DNA from: JAXMBX01 sp046349635
Lineage (GTDB): Bacteria; Planctomycetota; Planctomycetia; Planctomycetales; Planctomycetaceae
Direction: 5' to 3'
Length of the DNA: 64,000 bases
Assembly: GCA_046349635.1 (NCBI GenBank)
Contig: JAXMBX010000024.1
Span: 1-64,000 of the forward strand
Positions 1 to 8,716 of the stretch are shown here, one piece after another. Position 1 is the stretch's first letter; each line of letters opens with the position of its first letter. The position numbers and the translations under genes are program-made. The notes below the pieces were generated by a model. It saw only the letters and a program-made list of their open reading frames with translations. It was not told the origin of the DNA and ran no database searches.

Positions 1-232
1 CTGACCCTTCCCAGTCGTATTTTTTGGTGATGAGGGGCTGGTTCGGTGCTCTGCGGAGGGGGTTGACGAAGCGTTCGACGAGCCAGCGGTCTTCGACGAC
101 GCGGCTGTCACAGAGGAAGAAAGGCCCTTTCGCGGCAGTGATCTGGTAGTCGGCGGGTTGTTCCGCGTGGGCTGAGAATGAAAGGCGGAACAGGAGTGTC
201 AGGAGGAGGGTGAGCGAGCGGGCGCGAGTCAT
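1..232 (-). CDS. Secreted protein, N-terminus only (runs off window start); possibly a beta-propeller glycosidase
   Basis: The reading frame is open from an ATG at 232 to the window edge, 77 codons with no stop. The first ~24 residues (MTRARSLTLLLTLLFRLSFS then AHA) form a good Sec signal peptide, so the product is exported. The visible mature part contains DSRVVEDRWLVERFV and a NPL...PNQPLI...YDWEG stretch. That resembles the start of planctomycete secreted proteins with GH32/GH43-like five-bladed propellers, but this is from memory and the catalytic part lies outside the window. It is 26 bases downstream of the permease gene on the same strand, so the two may be cotranscribed. Confidence 0.6.
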   Translation of the reverse strand, partial: MTRARSLTLLLTLLFRLSFSAHAEQPADYQITAAKGPFFLCDSRVVEDRWLVERFVNPLRRAPNQPLITKKYDWEGS

Positions 233-258
233 GAGAGACTCCGTGGAGAGAGAGGAAA

Positions 259-1719
259 TCAGGCTTTGGGGGCGAGGGCCTGCCATGCGTAGTAGACGGG
301 GAAACCGGCGATCGCGAGGATCAGGCCGGTGAGTCCTTCGAACGGTTGGGCCTGCACGGCGAGAGCCATGAAGAGGGTATAACCGAGGAGGAACAACGCG
401 GGGACAGCCGGGTAGCCCCAGGTTCGATAGGGGCGGTCCCAATCCGGGTGCCGGACGCGGAGCACAAAGACGGCGATCACTCCCAGCATGTAAAACACGC
501 TGGCGGAATAGACGACTGTGTCGGTGAGCAGGTCGAACGGATTCTTGTGTTTGAAGACCGGGACAAATTCAATGATCCCCGCCGCGAGAATAACGAGAAT
601 TGCGGAGAGTCCCGCCTGCACGAGGATCGAATCGCTGGGGGTGCGGTAGTCCTTGTGGACGTTTCCCAGGCGGTTGATGAAAGTTTTGTCCCGTCCCATG
701 GCGAAGGAGATGCGCGGGCCGAGAAGAAGGTTCGCGTTCAGGGCGCCGAAGGCGCTGCACATGATGACCGCGTCGATCATCAGCGTCCCGACATGGGCGG
801 CTTCAGACCCGAAGGTCCGAAACATGCGGGCGATGGCAAACTGCGGGGTGCTGTTTTTCGCATCGCGGATTTCGGCCATCGTCAGGACGCCGTGATAGGC
901 GAGGTTTGCGGCGACGTAGAGGGCGATGACGATTCCGACGCCGAGGATGAAAGCGAGGGGGATGTTCTTCTGCGGCTCTTTGATTTCTTCGGCGACGGGG
1001 GCGACATCATGCCAGCCGTTGTAGGCCCACATCACCGCCAGCAGAACCGCCGCGAATTGATGGAAGAAATCCGAGTACAATGGTTCCACGCGCGAGTTGT
1101 AATGGGCGAGGGAAAGACCCGAGTCGAAACCAAGAGCGGAAAGAACGAAAGGAGTTAGCGCGAGTCCCCCCAGAAAGAGTGATTTGATCAAGGTCGTCCA
1201 CCCCTGGACGTGCCCCGCCCAGAGGACGCCCCGGATATTGACCCAGGCGAGGGCCGCGATCATGACCACGGCGAGAAACGCTTGCGCCCAGACCTGGGAG
1301 TTCTGCGGAAAAAACTTGAGCAGGGGGGTGACGAAGAACATCGCCAGCGCACCGATGGAGGCGGGACGTCCGAAGAGGAATTCGTTGAAACCGAAGAGGA
1401 ATCCGATCGGCTTGCCGAAGGCTTCGCGGAGATAGACGTAGATGCCTCCCGCGTGCGGGAGCATAGTCGCCAGTTCCGCGAAGCAGAGAGCCCCGAGCAT
1501 GGAGAGGACTCCACCGACCACCCAGGCGGAGATGATGATTCGAAAGTCTCCGGCAGCAGCGGCGATGATCCCGGGCTTGGCGAAGATCCCGGAGCCGATC
1601 ACGCCCCCGACGACGATGGCGGTGGACATTCCCGGTCCGAGCGCGCGGAGTAATCCGGGCTGTTCATGGGAAGTGTGCGCGGGGAATTTCACGGGATCGT
1701 GTTCCATCACGGGTGCCAA
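259..1719 (-). CDS. APC-superfamily amino acid permease
   Basis: The 486-residue product is an inner-membrane amino acid transporter of the APC superfamily. About 12 hydrophobic segments are visible, beginning near residue 35. The first carries the family's glycine-rich signature VGGVIGSGIFAKPG (TM1 substrate-binding turn), followed by the conserved LCFAELATMLPHAGG segment of TM2 and loop. The length is typical of the LAT/amino acid-polyamine branch. The start is the first ATG; a second in-frame ATG is five codons in. The substrate cannot be read from sequence. The gene lies 32 bases downstream of a lipoprotein gene on the same strand, and a 16-bp tandem repeat covers that junction. Confidence 0.88.
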   Translation of the reverse strand: MAPVMEHDPVKFPAHTSHEQPGLLRALGPGMSTAIVVGGVIGSGIFAKPGIIAAAAGDFRIIISAWVVGGVLSMLGALCFAELATMLPHAGGIYVYLREAFGKPIGFLFGFNEFLFGRPASIGALAMFFVTPLLKFFPQNSQVWAQAFLAVVMIAALAWVNIRGVLWAGHVQGWTTLIKSLFLGGLALTPFVLSALGFDSGLSLAHYNSRVEPLYSDFFHQFAAVLLAVMWAYNGWHDVAPVAEEIKEPQKNIPLAFILGVGIVIALYVAANLAYHGVLTMAEIRDAKNSTPQFAIARMFRTFGSEAAHVGTLMIDAVIMCSAFGALNANLLLGPRISFAMGRDKTFINRLGNVHKDYRTPSDSILVQAGLSAILVILAAGIIEFVPVFKHKNPFDLLTDTVVYSASVFYMLGVIAVFVLRVRHPDWDRPYRTWGYPAVPALFLLGYTLFMALAVQAQPFEGLTGLILAIAGFPVYYAWQALAPKA

Positions 1720-1757
1720 TCAGAGTCGGGGCGAATCAGAATTGGGGCCAATCAGAA
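1718..1757. repeat. 16-bp tandem repeat, about 2.7 copies
   Basis: The unit reads approximately AATCAGARTYGGGGCS on the + strand and occurs as AATCAGAGTCGGGGCG, AATCAGAATTGGGGCC and a partial AATCAGAATCC. It covers the last codons and stop of the lipoprotein gene and the leader of the permease gene, so copy-number change would alter spacing between the two genes. Confidence 0.6.
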
Positions 1758-2600
1758 TCCACCGCCTGGGGGAGGGGCGGCGGGAGCGGCTTTGGGGGCA
1801 TTCGGGCTGCCGCCGGCTGCAGCGGGGGCCGCACTGCGGGCGGCGTAGGACCCGGGATCGACCTGCAGCGTCTCGAGGCACATATCGAACTGCTGGTAGA
1901 GACGGTTGGCATTATCGACGTCCGCCGGGACAACGAAGATGATCACCAGTTGAACGTCCTGTTTGTTGGTGGTATAGACCCGGAAGCGGAGCCGCCGTCC
2001 CGCCACGGGATTCGGCGGTTCGAGCACGGTGGACTGGTAAGAGACGCGGGGGAGATAGTCCGCGACGAGGGACTCGCGGGGGAACTCCTCTGTGCGCCAG
2101 TCTTTTTCGGAGAGTTTCAGGCCCAGGGTTTCGGTCAGCCTTTTCAGGAGGTCGGCCTGGAATTTATCGGGAGCGAGCCGATTGGGACCGGTCCCTCCGG
2201 CGAGGAGAAACTGGTTTCCCAGGACGTAGATGTAGGAGGGGACATCGCCGGCGGGGGCGCGGACTTTGCATTCCCAGGCCCCGAGCAAGCCGGGGAGTTC
2301 CATTTTCAGATAGGTGGGTTGCCGTTTATCGACAGCGCGAGGGTTAAACCGCCGCGGCGCATCGGGTTTCTCGGCGGGTTCCGGAGCGGGGGGAGGGATC
2401 AACGCGTAGGGAACCGGGACCCGCAGACTGACTCCATTCGCGGCCCAGACGTTGTCCAGATTTTCGTTGAGAGTCTGGTCGTGCCGGAACAGCGTGACGG
2501 TCTGCTGCAATCGGGCTTCGTATTTCTCGACGAAGCAACCGGTGGAGGGGCATGCGAGCGCGGCGAGGAGCAACAGTCGGAATGTTGGAATCAGTTTCAT
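1752..2600 (-). CDS. Putative lipoprotein of unknown function
   Basis: The 282-residue product begins MKLIPTFRLLLLAALACPSTGCF, a signal peptide ending in a lipobox-like STGC, so the mature protein should be lipid-anchored at Cys23. I chose this ATG rather than the longer upstream frame because it places the signal peptide at the N-terminus. The mature domain has no motif I recognise. A phenylalanine- and valine-rich segment (QLVIIFVVPADVDNANRLY) sits near the C-terminus, and the tail is Ala/Pro/Gly-rich (PKAAPAAPPPGGGF), probably disordered. It lies directly upstream of the permease. No Shine-Dalgarno sequence is obvious. Confidence 0.75.
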   Translation of the reverse strand: MKLIPTFRLLLLAALACPSTGCFVEKYEARLQQTVTLFRHDQTLNENLDNVWAANGVSLRVPVPYALIPPPAPEPAEKPDAPRRFNPRAVDKRQPTYLKMELPGLLGAWECKVRAPAGDVPSYIYVLGNQFLLAGGTGPNRLAPDKFQADLLKRLTETLGLKLSEKDWRTEEFPRESLVADYLPRVSYQSTVLEPPNPVAGRRLRFRVYTTNKQDVQLVIIFVVPADVDNANRLYQQFDMCLETLQVDPGSYAARSAAPAAAGGSPNAPKAAPAAPPPGGGF

Positions 2601-2722
2601 GAAAGCGCCGGCCCACGAGAAGGCGTTTTTTTGACAAGACATCCGGGAGATGTCCTGTTGATTGTCGAGGGGTGTGGCGGCGGCGTCAAGGCGCAATTCG
2701 TGGTGGGGAAATTGGTTCGGTT

Positions 2723-2761
2723 CAAAAAAGAAGTTCCCGCCTTCCAAAAAGGGGAGGCGGG
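2723..2761 (-). terminator. Rho-independent terminator of the BlaI/M56 operon
   Basis: Read on the minus strand, a GC-rich stem (CCCGCCT...AGGCGGG, with CC/GG extending it) closes a TTTTT loop and is followed by AACTTCTTTTTTG. It lies about 50 bases past the stop codon of the repeat-protein gene, the expected place for the operon's end. Confidence 0.75.
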
Positions 2762-2812
2762 ATCTCAAGCAAACAGCGGGTTGGGCGAGATGATGAGTTC
2801 TTCTTTTCGGGA

Positions 2813-5167
2813 TCAGGGTCCGCTCCCTGGAGTCGCCTTTGCTTCGGGATTAGCAGGGGGCGTCTTCGGCTTCACGCCCTTGGTTCCGATCTGGTGAGTT
2901 TCCTTGGAGTACTCGTAGCTGTTCCCCTCCGGCAGCTTCATGAGCTTGTGGCCGGTTTTTTCGAGGACTTCCTGTTCAAGCTCCTTGAGGTCATTGGGGT
3001 AGCGGCCATTCTGTTTGGCAAAGTCGCGCATCAGCTTTTCAAACACGTGGCCGTCTTCCGGGAGACTCAAATCGAGATAGATCGTTTTTTTCTGGTTTTT
3101 CTGCGCCTCGGCGATTGGATCGATGGCAGGGGCCTTGGGTTTCACGCTCGCGATCTTAATTTCGTGGTCGGCCTTGCGGTATTCATAGGTCGAGTTGGGG
3201 TCGAGTTGCATGAGCTTGTAGCCGGCTTTTTCGAGGACGTCCTTCTCACATTCCTGAAGGTCGTGGGGGTAACGGCCGTGCTGTTTCGCAAACTGCCGGA
3301 TCAGAACCCCCAAGGTTTGACGGTCATCGAGGAGACTCAGGTCGAGATACATGAAATCGACTTTTTTGGGGCTGGCGACCGGAGCGGCGGGTGGGGAGGC
3401 CTTTGGATTCGGGACGAGGCAGGGGAGGTGGGTGGTGGGGTGAATTTCGTAATGGAGTCCCGCGCCAGGTTCGATCAACTGGTAGCCTGCTTTTTCGAGA
3501 ACATCGTTTTCGAATTCCTTTAAGTCCTTGGGATAGTGGCCTTCGTTTCTGACGTAGGCTTTGACGAGTTTGTACAGTTCTTCATCGTCGGAAACGACGT
3601 CGAGATACATGAGTTTCTGTTTGGCTTTCGGCTTGGCGCCGGGAACGTTGACCGATTTCCAGGGGTTGGCATCGTGGGCAGTTCCCGTTTGGGGAGGTGT
3701 CGGTTCAGCGTCCCTCGGGAAATCGACGGCGAACTCCAGGGAATTGGGTGGGGTCGCCGAGAGCTTTTTCTTGGGATTTTGCAATCCGGTGATCGTGCCC
3801 GTGATTCCCATCGACAGGGGGAGCGAAGCCTGGTTGAGGGCCGCCGCGGAACGGAGCGTGCGGATCAGGTCCAGGACTTCGAGGTGGCTCTGGAACGATT
3901 GCCGGATGAGGATGGTTCCGGTCTGCACATTGACGGAGGTGTCGCCGTCCTGAGTCTGCTCCTGTTCCCGCAGAACGGGGGTCATGTACAAGGTTCGGAC
4001 GAGATTTCGGAGTTGTTCGTCGGTCTTGGCGAGATCGCTGACGGGATAGAGATAGATCCGCCGTGCGGCGCCGGATCTGGTTGTGATTTCCAGAGACCCG
4101 GCCCGAATCTGGTAGGTCAGCCCGTGAGGTTCGAGAATCGATTCGAGAACCTGGCGCAGCGGGACGCCCGAAGTGTAGTCCGCAGTGACGGTCAGGGTCT
4201 CAAGGCTGATCGATTCTCCATCGAGCCCCTTCTTGTCCGAGTTCCATTTCAGTTTGACGTGCTCGCAAAGAGTATTGAGCGCATCCTGGAGAGTCTTTTC
4301 CTGAGCCGCCAGGGGAAAATCGGTCGGTTTTTCAAGAGCATCGATAATTTTCTGATCGATGGGAGTGGGAACCGGGAATGATTCCGGCTGTTTCTTAAAG
4401 ACGTAGGTTGCCGAGGTCTTAGGTTGTTTGACGATTCGTTCTTCCACGACGATCCGCTTGTTTCCCTTTTCATCCACGATTTCCCGTGGAACGACCTGTC
4501 TCCTCTCAATAAATTCCGCGTCATCAGTAGCGACGGGGGGCGATTGAGTTTCGTTGGAAGGAGCTGGGGTGCCAGTGATCGTCAACTGGGAATAAGCTGC
4601 TTTCGCCTTGGGGTTATGGGTAAAGACTTCTTCCAAGACGATCCGCTTGTTTCCCTTCTCATCCCTGGTCTCTCGCGGGACGACCGTTCTGGTCACTTCA
4701 TCAGCATTAGCGGGAACGGCTTGCAATTCCCGAACCGGGACTGTCGTCGACTGCCCTTTCACCTGGACTTCCTGCAGGAACGTTCCTTCACGCATCACAG
4801 CGATCGGTGCGGTTTCCTTTTTCACTTCCGCAACGCCTGTTTCTTGTTCCGTGGCGACAAGTTTTTCGGCGGCTGGCTTCGTTTCCGCAGCCGGTTTTTT
4901 CGCGGCGTTCTGTTTCTCGGTCGGTTTGTCTTCTGCCTGGACGGAGTCGCGGGTCAGTTGCACGAAGGGCAACGTGACGATGGTGGCGGCGAGGAGGAGT
5001 GAAAACAGGCCGGTGCTCCAGGAGCGAAGGGACGAGGGGGGGCTCTCTGCGGATTGCAGCATGGAAATTCTCCTTTTCCAGAAACGGCTGAGAGTGAGGG
5101 GATGCTGGGCGTCCATGGCGGTGGTCCAGACGCCGAAGGTGGTCGGGGGGGTGTATTTCAAAATCAT
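2813..5167 (-). CDS. STN-like domain protein with three C-terminal repeats, downstream partner of the M56 sensor
   Basis: The product has 784 residues when started at the ATG at 5167, which has a weak CAGGTG upstream. The N-terminus (~1-50) contains FWKRRISML, which resembles the end of an M56 peptidase domain. It is followed by one membrane segment (about 55-75, GLFSLLLAATIVTLPFVQL) and a long Lys/Ala/Glu-rich linker. Residues ~275-400 look like a secretin/TonB short N-terminal (STN) fold. Three repeats start near residues 521, 607 and 697, each with a YLD start, a (G)(R/H)YPxDL core and a LEKxG(Y/H)(K/Q)L end. A separate lipoprotein at 40273 shares the RYP...EEF core. The start is uncertain: the N-terminus may belong to the M56 gene in another frame. 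Function is unknown; it is probably a periplasmic output module of the sensor. Confidence 0.75.
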   Translation of the reverse strand: MILKYTPPTTFGVWTTAMDAQHPLTLSRFWKRRISMLQSAESPPSSLRSWSTGLFSLLLAATIVTLPFVQLTRDSVQAEDKPTEKQNAAKKPAAETKPAAEKLVATEQETGVAEVKKETAPIAVMREGTFLQEVQVKGQSTTVPVRELQAVPANADEVTRTVVPRETRDEKGNKRIVLEEVFTHNPKAKAAYSQLTITGTPAPSNETQSPPVATDDAEFIERRQVVPREIVDEKGNKRIVVEERIVKQPKTSATYVFKKQPESFPVPTPIDQKIIDALEKPTDFPLAAQEKTLQDALNTLCEHVKLKWNSDKKGLDGESISLETLTVTADYTSGVPLRQVLESILEPHGLTYQIRAGSLEITTRSGAARRIYLYPVSDLAKTDEQLRNLVRTLYMTPVLREQEQTQDGDTSVNVQTGTILIRQSFQSHLEVLDLIRTLRSAAALNQASLPLSMGITGTITGLQNPKKKLSATPPNSLEFAVDFPRDAEPTPPQTGTAHDANPWKSVNVPGAKPKAKQKLMYLDVVSDDEELYKLVKAYVRNEGHYPKDLKEFENDVLEKAGYQLIEPGAGLHYEIHPTTHLPCLVPNPKASPPAAPVASPKKVDFMYLDLSLLDDRQTLGVLIRQFAKQHGRYPHDLQECEKDVLEKAGYKLMQLDPNSTYEYRKADHEIKIASVKPKAPAIDPIAEAQKNQKKTIYLDLSLPEDGHVFEKLMRDFAKQNGRYPNDLKELEQEVLEKTGHKLMKLPEGNSYEYSKETHQIGTKGVKPKTPPANPEAKATPGSGP

Positions 5168-5198
5168 GTGGGCACCTGTGAGGTGAAAGTGTTTGGAT

Positions 5199-6200
5199 TC
5201 AGGATTGAGCAGTCTGGGTTTCGGCGATCCACGTCGGTTGAGACAAGCGGCTGACGACCTGGACGATGGTCTGGGCATAATCACGGGACGAGACGGAACC
5301 TTGCCGCAGGACGAGTTGATCGCAGGCGAGTTCCGCTTCGATTTGGACTTCGCGGCGGAGGAGCCTGACGAGCGGATTGAACCAGAAGAGGGCGGTGGCG
5401 AATTCCGGCAGCCAGCGGGTGTAGAGGTCGGCTCGTCGGAGGTGGGCCAGTTCGTGGAGGAGAATCCCCTGCAATTCGACAGGGGTGAGTGTCCTGAGGA
5501 TGGATTGGGGCAAAACGATTGTCGGAGACCACCAGCCACAGACGAACGGGGAGCAGTTTTCACTGGTCAACAGCAGTCGAGGGGCGCGCCACAGACGCAT
5601 CTGGCGGACCAATGGCTGGAGCGTTTGTTTCAGCTCGTCACCGGCAGGTGCGGCGCGGCTGAGCAGGCGACGGAGTTTCCACCAGTTGCGGCCCCAGTTG
5701 AGGCAGAGTGTGCAGGCTCCCGCGGCCCAGATCAGGAACAGCATGCCTTGCCAGGAGAGGCTCGGCGCTTCGGGTTGCGTGGGAACGATGGTTGTCGTTT
5801 TTGGGATGGAGGACTGGGATGCGGCGTTCAGGGAGCTTTTCTGTTGGCGTTTAGCTGCGAGATAGCGGGCGGCGATTTCTTGCATTTGCCCGGAAGTGAG
5901 GGGAGCGGGGGTGTCCGCCGCGACGGAGCCGATTTTCTCCAGTTGGGAGGCGGCTTTCACGACCAACAGGTTTCCGCCGGAAGTGGGGGGCAGGTTCACC
6001 GTCCACTGCCAGAGCGGAAGCAGGAGGAGCTTGAGGGCGACGAGGCTCCACAGGAGATGGCGGAGGCGGGGTGCCTGTCGAAGGGTGAACTGGAGGAGGA
6101 GGAACAAGGCGGCGATCACGAGGGAGGATTGCCAGAACAACGGCCAGGCGAGGGCGATCCAGTTCAGGGCAAAAGCGTTGAGGTCTGAAATCCAGGACAT
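5199..6200 (-). CDS. M56-family (BlaR1-like) membrane metallopeptidase sensor
   Basis: The 333-residue protein has several hydrophobic segments in its first ~130 residues (for example WQSSLVIAALFLLLQFTL and LLWSLVALKLLLLPLWQW). A cytoplasmic zinc-peptidase core follows with the HELAH motif in LLHELAHLRRADL and the downstream glutamate region EAELACDQLVL. In the family, such sensors cleave a BlaI-type repressor after ligand sensing. It starts at an ATG with GGGAG eight bases upstream and follows blaI by 50 bases. The frame ends early: BlaR1-like proteins usually have another membrane segment after the peptidase domain, and one is found in the next gene in a different frame. This is either a frameshift or a natural split. 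Confidence 0.87.
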   Translation of the reverse strand: MSWISDLNAFALNWIALAWPLFWQSSLVIAALFLLLQFTLRQAPRLRHLLWSLVALKLLLLPLWQWTVNLPPTSGGNLLVVKAASQLEKIGSVAADTPAPLTSGQMQEIAARYLAAKRQQKSSLNAASQSSIPKTTTIVPTQPEAPSLSWQGMLFLIWAAGACTLCLNWGRNWWKLRRLLSRAAPAGDELKQTLQPLVRQMRLWRAPRLLLTSENCSPFVCGWWSPTIVLPQSILRTLTPVELQGILLHELAHLRRADLYTRWLPEFATALFWFNPLVRLLRREVQIEAELACDQLVLRQGSVSSRDYAQTIVQVVSRLSQPTWIAETQTAQS

Positions 6201-6250
6201 GAGCTGTCTCCCAGAGATATTTGGGCAGAAGTGGACGCGGGGGAGTCTCT

Positions 6251-6637
6251 TCAGGGGGATTTGTCGGAGGACATTTTCTCGACGAGCGATTTCAGGGTTT
6301 GCAGATCAGCTTTCGAGAGCTTGCCGGAGTCGGCGAAATAGGCGACGAGGGGATCGGGAGAGCCTCCGAGGACGGTGTCGACGAACTTGTGGATCAGTCC
6401 GGGAACCAGTTTTTTCTGTTCGACGGCGGCCTTGAATTTGACGGGGCCTTCGCCGGGGAGGCGTTTCAGGAACCCCTTGGCTTCGAGTCGCTGCATGGTT
6501 TTGAGGATGGTGGTGCGGGCGACGTCCCGGTCCGCACAGATCTTTTCGGAGATCTGCCGTTCGGTGCAGGGTTGCTGGTCCCAAACCATTTGCAGGACGC
6601 GAAGTTCGAGTTCACCGAGCGAGGGGGTGTCTGACAT
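6251..6637 (-). CDS. blaI: BlaI/MecI-family transcriptional repressor
   Basis: The 128-residue length and sequence match the BlaI/MecI/CopY family. It has an N-terminal winged helix (LGELELRVLQMVWDQQP, then RTTILKTMQRLEAKGFL) and a C-terminal dimerisation helix. It should bind dyad operators and be inactivated by the M56 peptidase encoded next. The start is supported by GGAGGA eight bases upstream of the ATG. Two matching dyads lie 43-85 bases upstream of the gene, implying autoregulation of the operon. What is sensed is unknown; in planctomycetes such pairs are common and need not concern beta-lactams. Confidence 0.9.
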   Translation of the reverse strand: MSDTPSLGELELRVLQMVWDQQPCTERQISEKICADRDVARTTILKTMQRLEAKGFLKRLPGEGPVKFKAAVEQKKLVPGLIHKFVDTVLGGSPDPLVAYFADSGKLSKADLQTLKSLVEKMSSDKSP

Positions 6638-6955
6638 GAGTCTTTCCTCCGTGATGCAAGCGGGTATTCGACAGGTTTGACGACAGGTGCCGTAAGAGAC
6701 TTTACGACGCTTGTCGTCAGGTGTCCAGAGGAAAAGCCGATGCGTGTCGGAATTTTTTTGGGGTGTGTGGTCTCTTCCAGAGACAGGGGAGACGTTGGGA
6801 ATGTGAAATGGGGAGGGTGGAAATTCTCATTTTTGAGAGGCCGAAATTAACGATAGGCTAGGAATCCCTTGGGGTTAGAATGATTGGAATTGACTCAGGC
6901 AGGGGCGTGGATTACAAAGAATTGAGACAAGTCAGCCAGCGAGATCTGTTTTTTC
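6638..6955. other. Divergent intergenic region, blaI / PAS-GAF-REC gene
   Basis: The region is 318 bases long. The blaI-proximal third carries the operator pair. The rest is less GC-rich (for example TTTTTTGGGGTGTGTGG and GGAAATTAACGATAGG-like stretches) and must contain the promoter of the rightward gene, but I cannot assign convincing -35/-10 hexamers. Confidence 0.4.
6680..6717. promoter_or_regulatory. Paired BlaI-type operators
   Basis: Two dyads with the same architecture lie upstream of blaI. ACGAC-GCTT-GTCGT at 6704-6717 is perfect. ACGAC-AGGT-GCCGT at 6680-6693 has one mismatch. Their centres are 24 bases apart, about two helical turns plus a few bases. BlaI-family repressors classically bind two such dyads upstream of their own gene. 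The assignment to BlaI is inferred from position and form. Confidence 0.7.
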
Positions 6956-8716
6956 GTGCCCGTGAAGGGCGAGGTAGTCATCGTGGGGGGGTCACCTAAG
7001 TTGCTCGTGCTGGGGCATGCCCAGGCGGAGTCCGCTGCGGCCACCAGTGCGCTGATCGATTCCCTGCGTGAGGCGCACGGGATCGAAGTCCTCGCCGTCG
7101 ATAACGTGGAAACGGCGCTGCAGGAGCTTCACGGCGAAGGGATCTGCGGGCTGTGTCTGGTCGGTGAAAACCTGCAGGAACGGGCGATTCAGTCGCTGCT
7201 GCAACAGCCGGACGGGATTCTTTCGCAACTCACGGAAGGCTTGGCGGTCCTCGATCCGGAACTGACGATTCTGTGGAGCAATCCTCGCTTTCAACAGTTG
7301 ACCCGCGGAGAACATGAATCTCTGGCGGGTCAATTCTTTTACCAGGCGTTTGAATCGCCGGAGATCCTGGGCCCGGACTATTCCCCATTGCACACCGCGC
7401 TGGGACAACGGACGACCGCCGCCAGCTTGATGCGGATCGGCGAGAAGACTTACTACCAAATTCAAGCGACACCGATCTTCCACGGCAGCGAAAGCCCCTC
7501 GTCGCTGGTCGTTCTGTTGCGGGACGTCTCGCGCGAGATCCAGCAGCAGCAGAAGGTCAACGCGATCTACCAGGCGGGACTGGAGCTGGGGGACCTGTCT
7601 CCCAAAGAACTGGCGGAGATGTCGGTCCAGGACCGGATCGAACTGCTGAAGTCGAAGATCGTGCACTTCACGAAGGATCTGCTGCAGTTTGAAACGGTGG
7701 AAATCCGGCTGCTCGATCCGGCCACGCTGCGGCTCGACCCGCTGCTTGTCGTGGGGATGAAGCCCGAGGCGGCGGACCGGGAATTGTTCGCCAAGCCCCA
7801 GGACAACGGCGTGACCGGGTTCGTGGCGGCGACCGGGAAAAGCTATCTCTGCGAAGACATTTCCCACGATCCCTTGTATCTCCCCGGTGCTCCGGAAGCG
7901 CGGAGTTCGCTGACGGTACCGCTGATTCTGCACGATGAAATTCTGGGGACGTTCAACGTGGAAAGCACCAAGCCCGGCGCTTTCACCGAGAACGATCTGC
8001 GGTTTTTGGAACTGTTCGGCCGGGAAGTGGCGGTGGCGTTGAACACGCTCGACCTGCTGGCGGCGGAAAAGATGGTGGCGGCGACGAACAGCATCGACAT
8101 GATTCTGCAGGAAGTGGCCGGGCCGGTCGACGAGATTCTGAATGAAGCGACGTGGATCCTGGAGCGGTACATCGGGCATGAGCCCGCGATGGCGGAGAGG
8201 TTGCAGAAGATTCTGAAGCTGACCCGCGAGATCAAGCACACGATTCACGACGTCGGTGAGACGCTGGCTCCGGAGAATCAGAACCCGGCGTTGCCGCAGC
8301 GGCCGCAGCGGCCCAAGCTGCGGAGCAAACGGGTGCTGGTGGCGGACAACGATGAAACCGTCCGCCGTGCCGCGCACGAACTGCTGGGGCGGATGAGTTG
8401 CGACATCGAAACGGCCCACAACGGCGAAGAAGCGCTGCTGATGGTCCGGCAGTTCGATTATGACGTCGTCCTGGTGGATATTCGTCTGCCGGACATGACC
8501 GGCTACGAGTGCTTCTGTCAGATCAAGGATATCGACAGCGATCTGCCGGTCATTCTGATGACCGGGTTCGGTTACGATCCGGGGCACTCGATCGTGAAGG
8601 CCCGTCAGCAGGGGTTGAAGGCGGTGCTCTACAAGCCGTTCCGGATCGATCAGCTCTTCACGGAAGTGGAGAAGGCGGTGGCTCAGCCCCGCACGCGTGT
8701 CGCCCGCCCGCGGTAA
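6956..8716 (+). CDS. PAS-GAF-receiver signalling protein without a kinase domain
   Basis: The 586-residue product begins with a short receiver-like or Rossmann-like stretch. A PAS domain follows at about 85-190 (LAVLDPELTILWSNPRFQ), then a GAF domain at about 225-365 (ends LFGREVAVALNTLDLL), a helical segment at about 375-430 and a C-terminal receiver at about 455-575. The receiver has the acidic pair in VLVADND, phospho-acceptor Asp in VDIRLPDMTG, Thr in LMTGFG and Lys in YKPF. No HATPase domain is present, so it must be phosphorylated by another kinase. The start is a GTG; two more GTGs follow within ten codons and no good ribosome site decides between them. Confidence 0.82.
   Translation: MPVKGEVVIVGGSPKLLVLGHAQAESAAATSALIDSLREAHGIEVLAVDNVETALQELHGEGICGLCLVGENLQERAIQSLLQQPDGILSQLTEGLAVLDPELTILWSNPRFQQLTRGEHESLAGQFFYQAFESPEILGPDYSPLHTALGQRTTAASLMRIGEKTYYQIQATPIFHGSESPSSLVVLLRDVSREIQQQQKVNAIYQAGLELGDLSPKELAEMSVQDRIELLKSKIVHFTKDLLQFETVEIRLLDPATLRLDPLLVVGMKPEAADRELFAKPQDNGVTGFVAATGKSYLCEDISHDPLYLPGAPEARSSLTVPLILHDEILGTFNVESTKPGAFTENDLRFLELFGREVAVALNTLDLLAAEKMVAATNSIDMILQEVAGPVDEILNEATWILERYIGHEPAMAERLQKILKLTREIKHTIHDVGETLAPENQNPALPQRPQRPKLRSKRVLVADNDETVRRAAHELLGRMSCDIETAHNGEEALLMVRQFDYDVVLVDIRLPDMTGYECFCQIKDIDSDLPVILMTGFGYDPGHSIVKARQQGLKAVLYKPFRIDQLFTEVEKAVAQPRTRVARPR

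Noticed and set aside
5148..5155. Run of seven C's as proof of programmed frameshifting
   Set aside because: A homopolymer alone is not evidence; there is no slippery heptamer with a downstream structure I can show, so it is listed only as a place to check reads.
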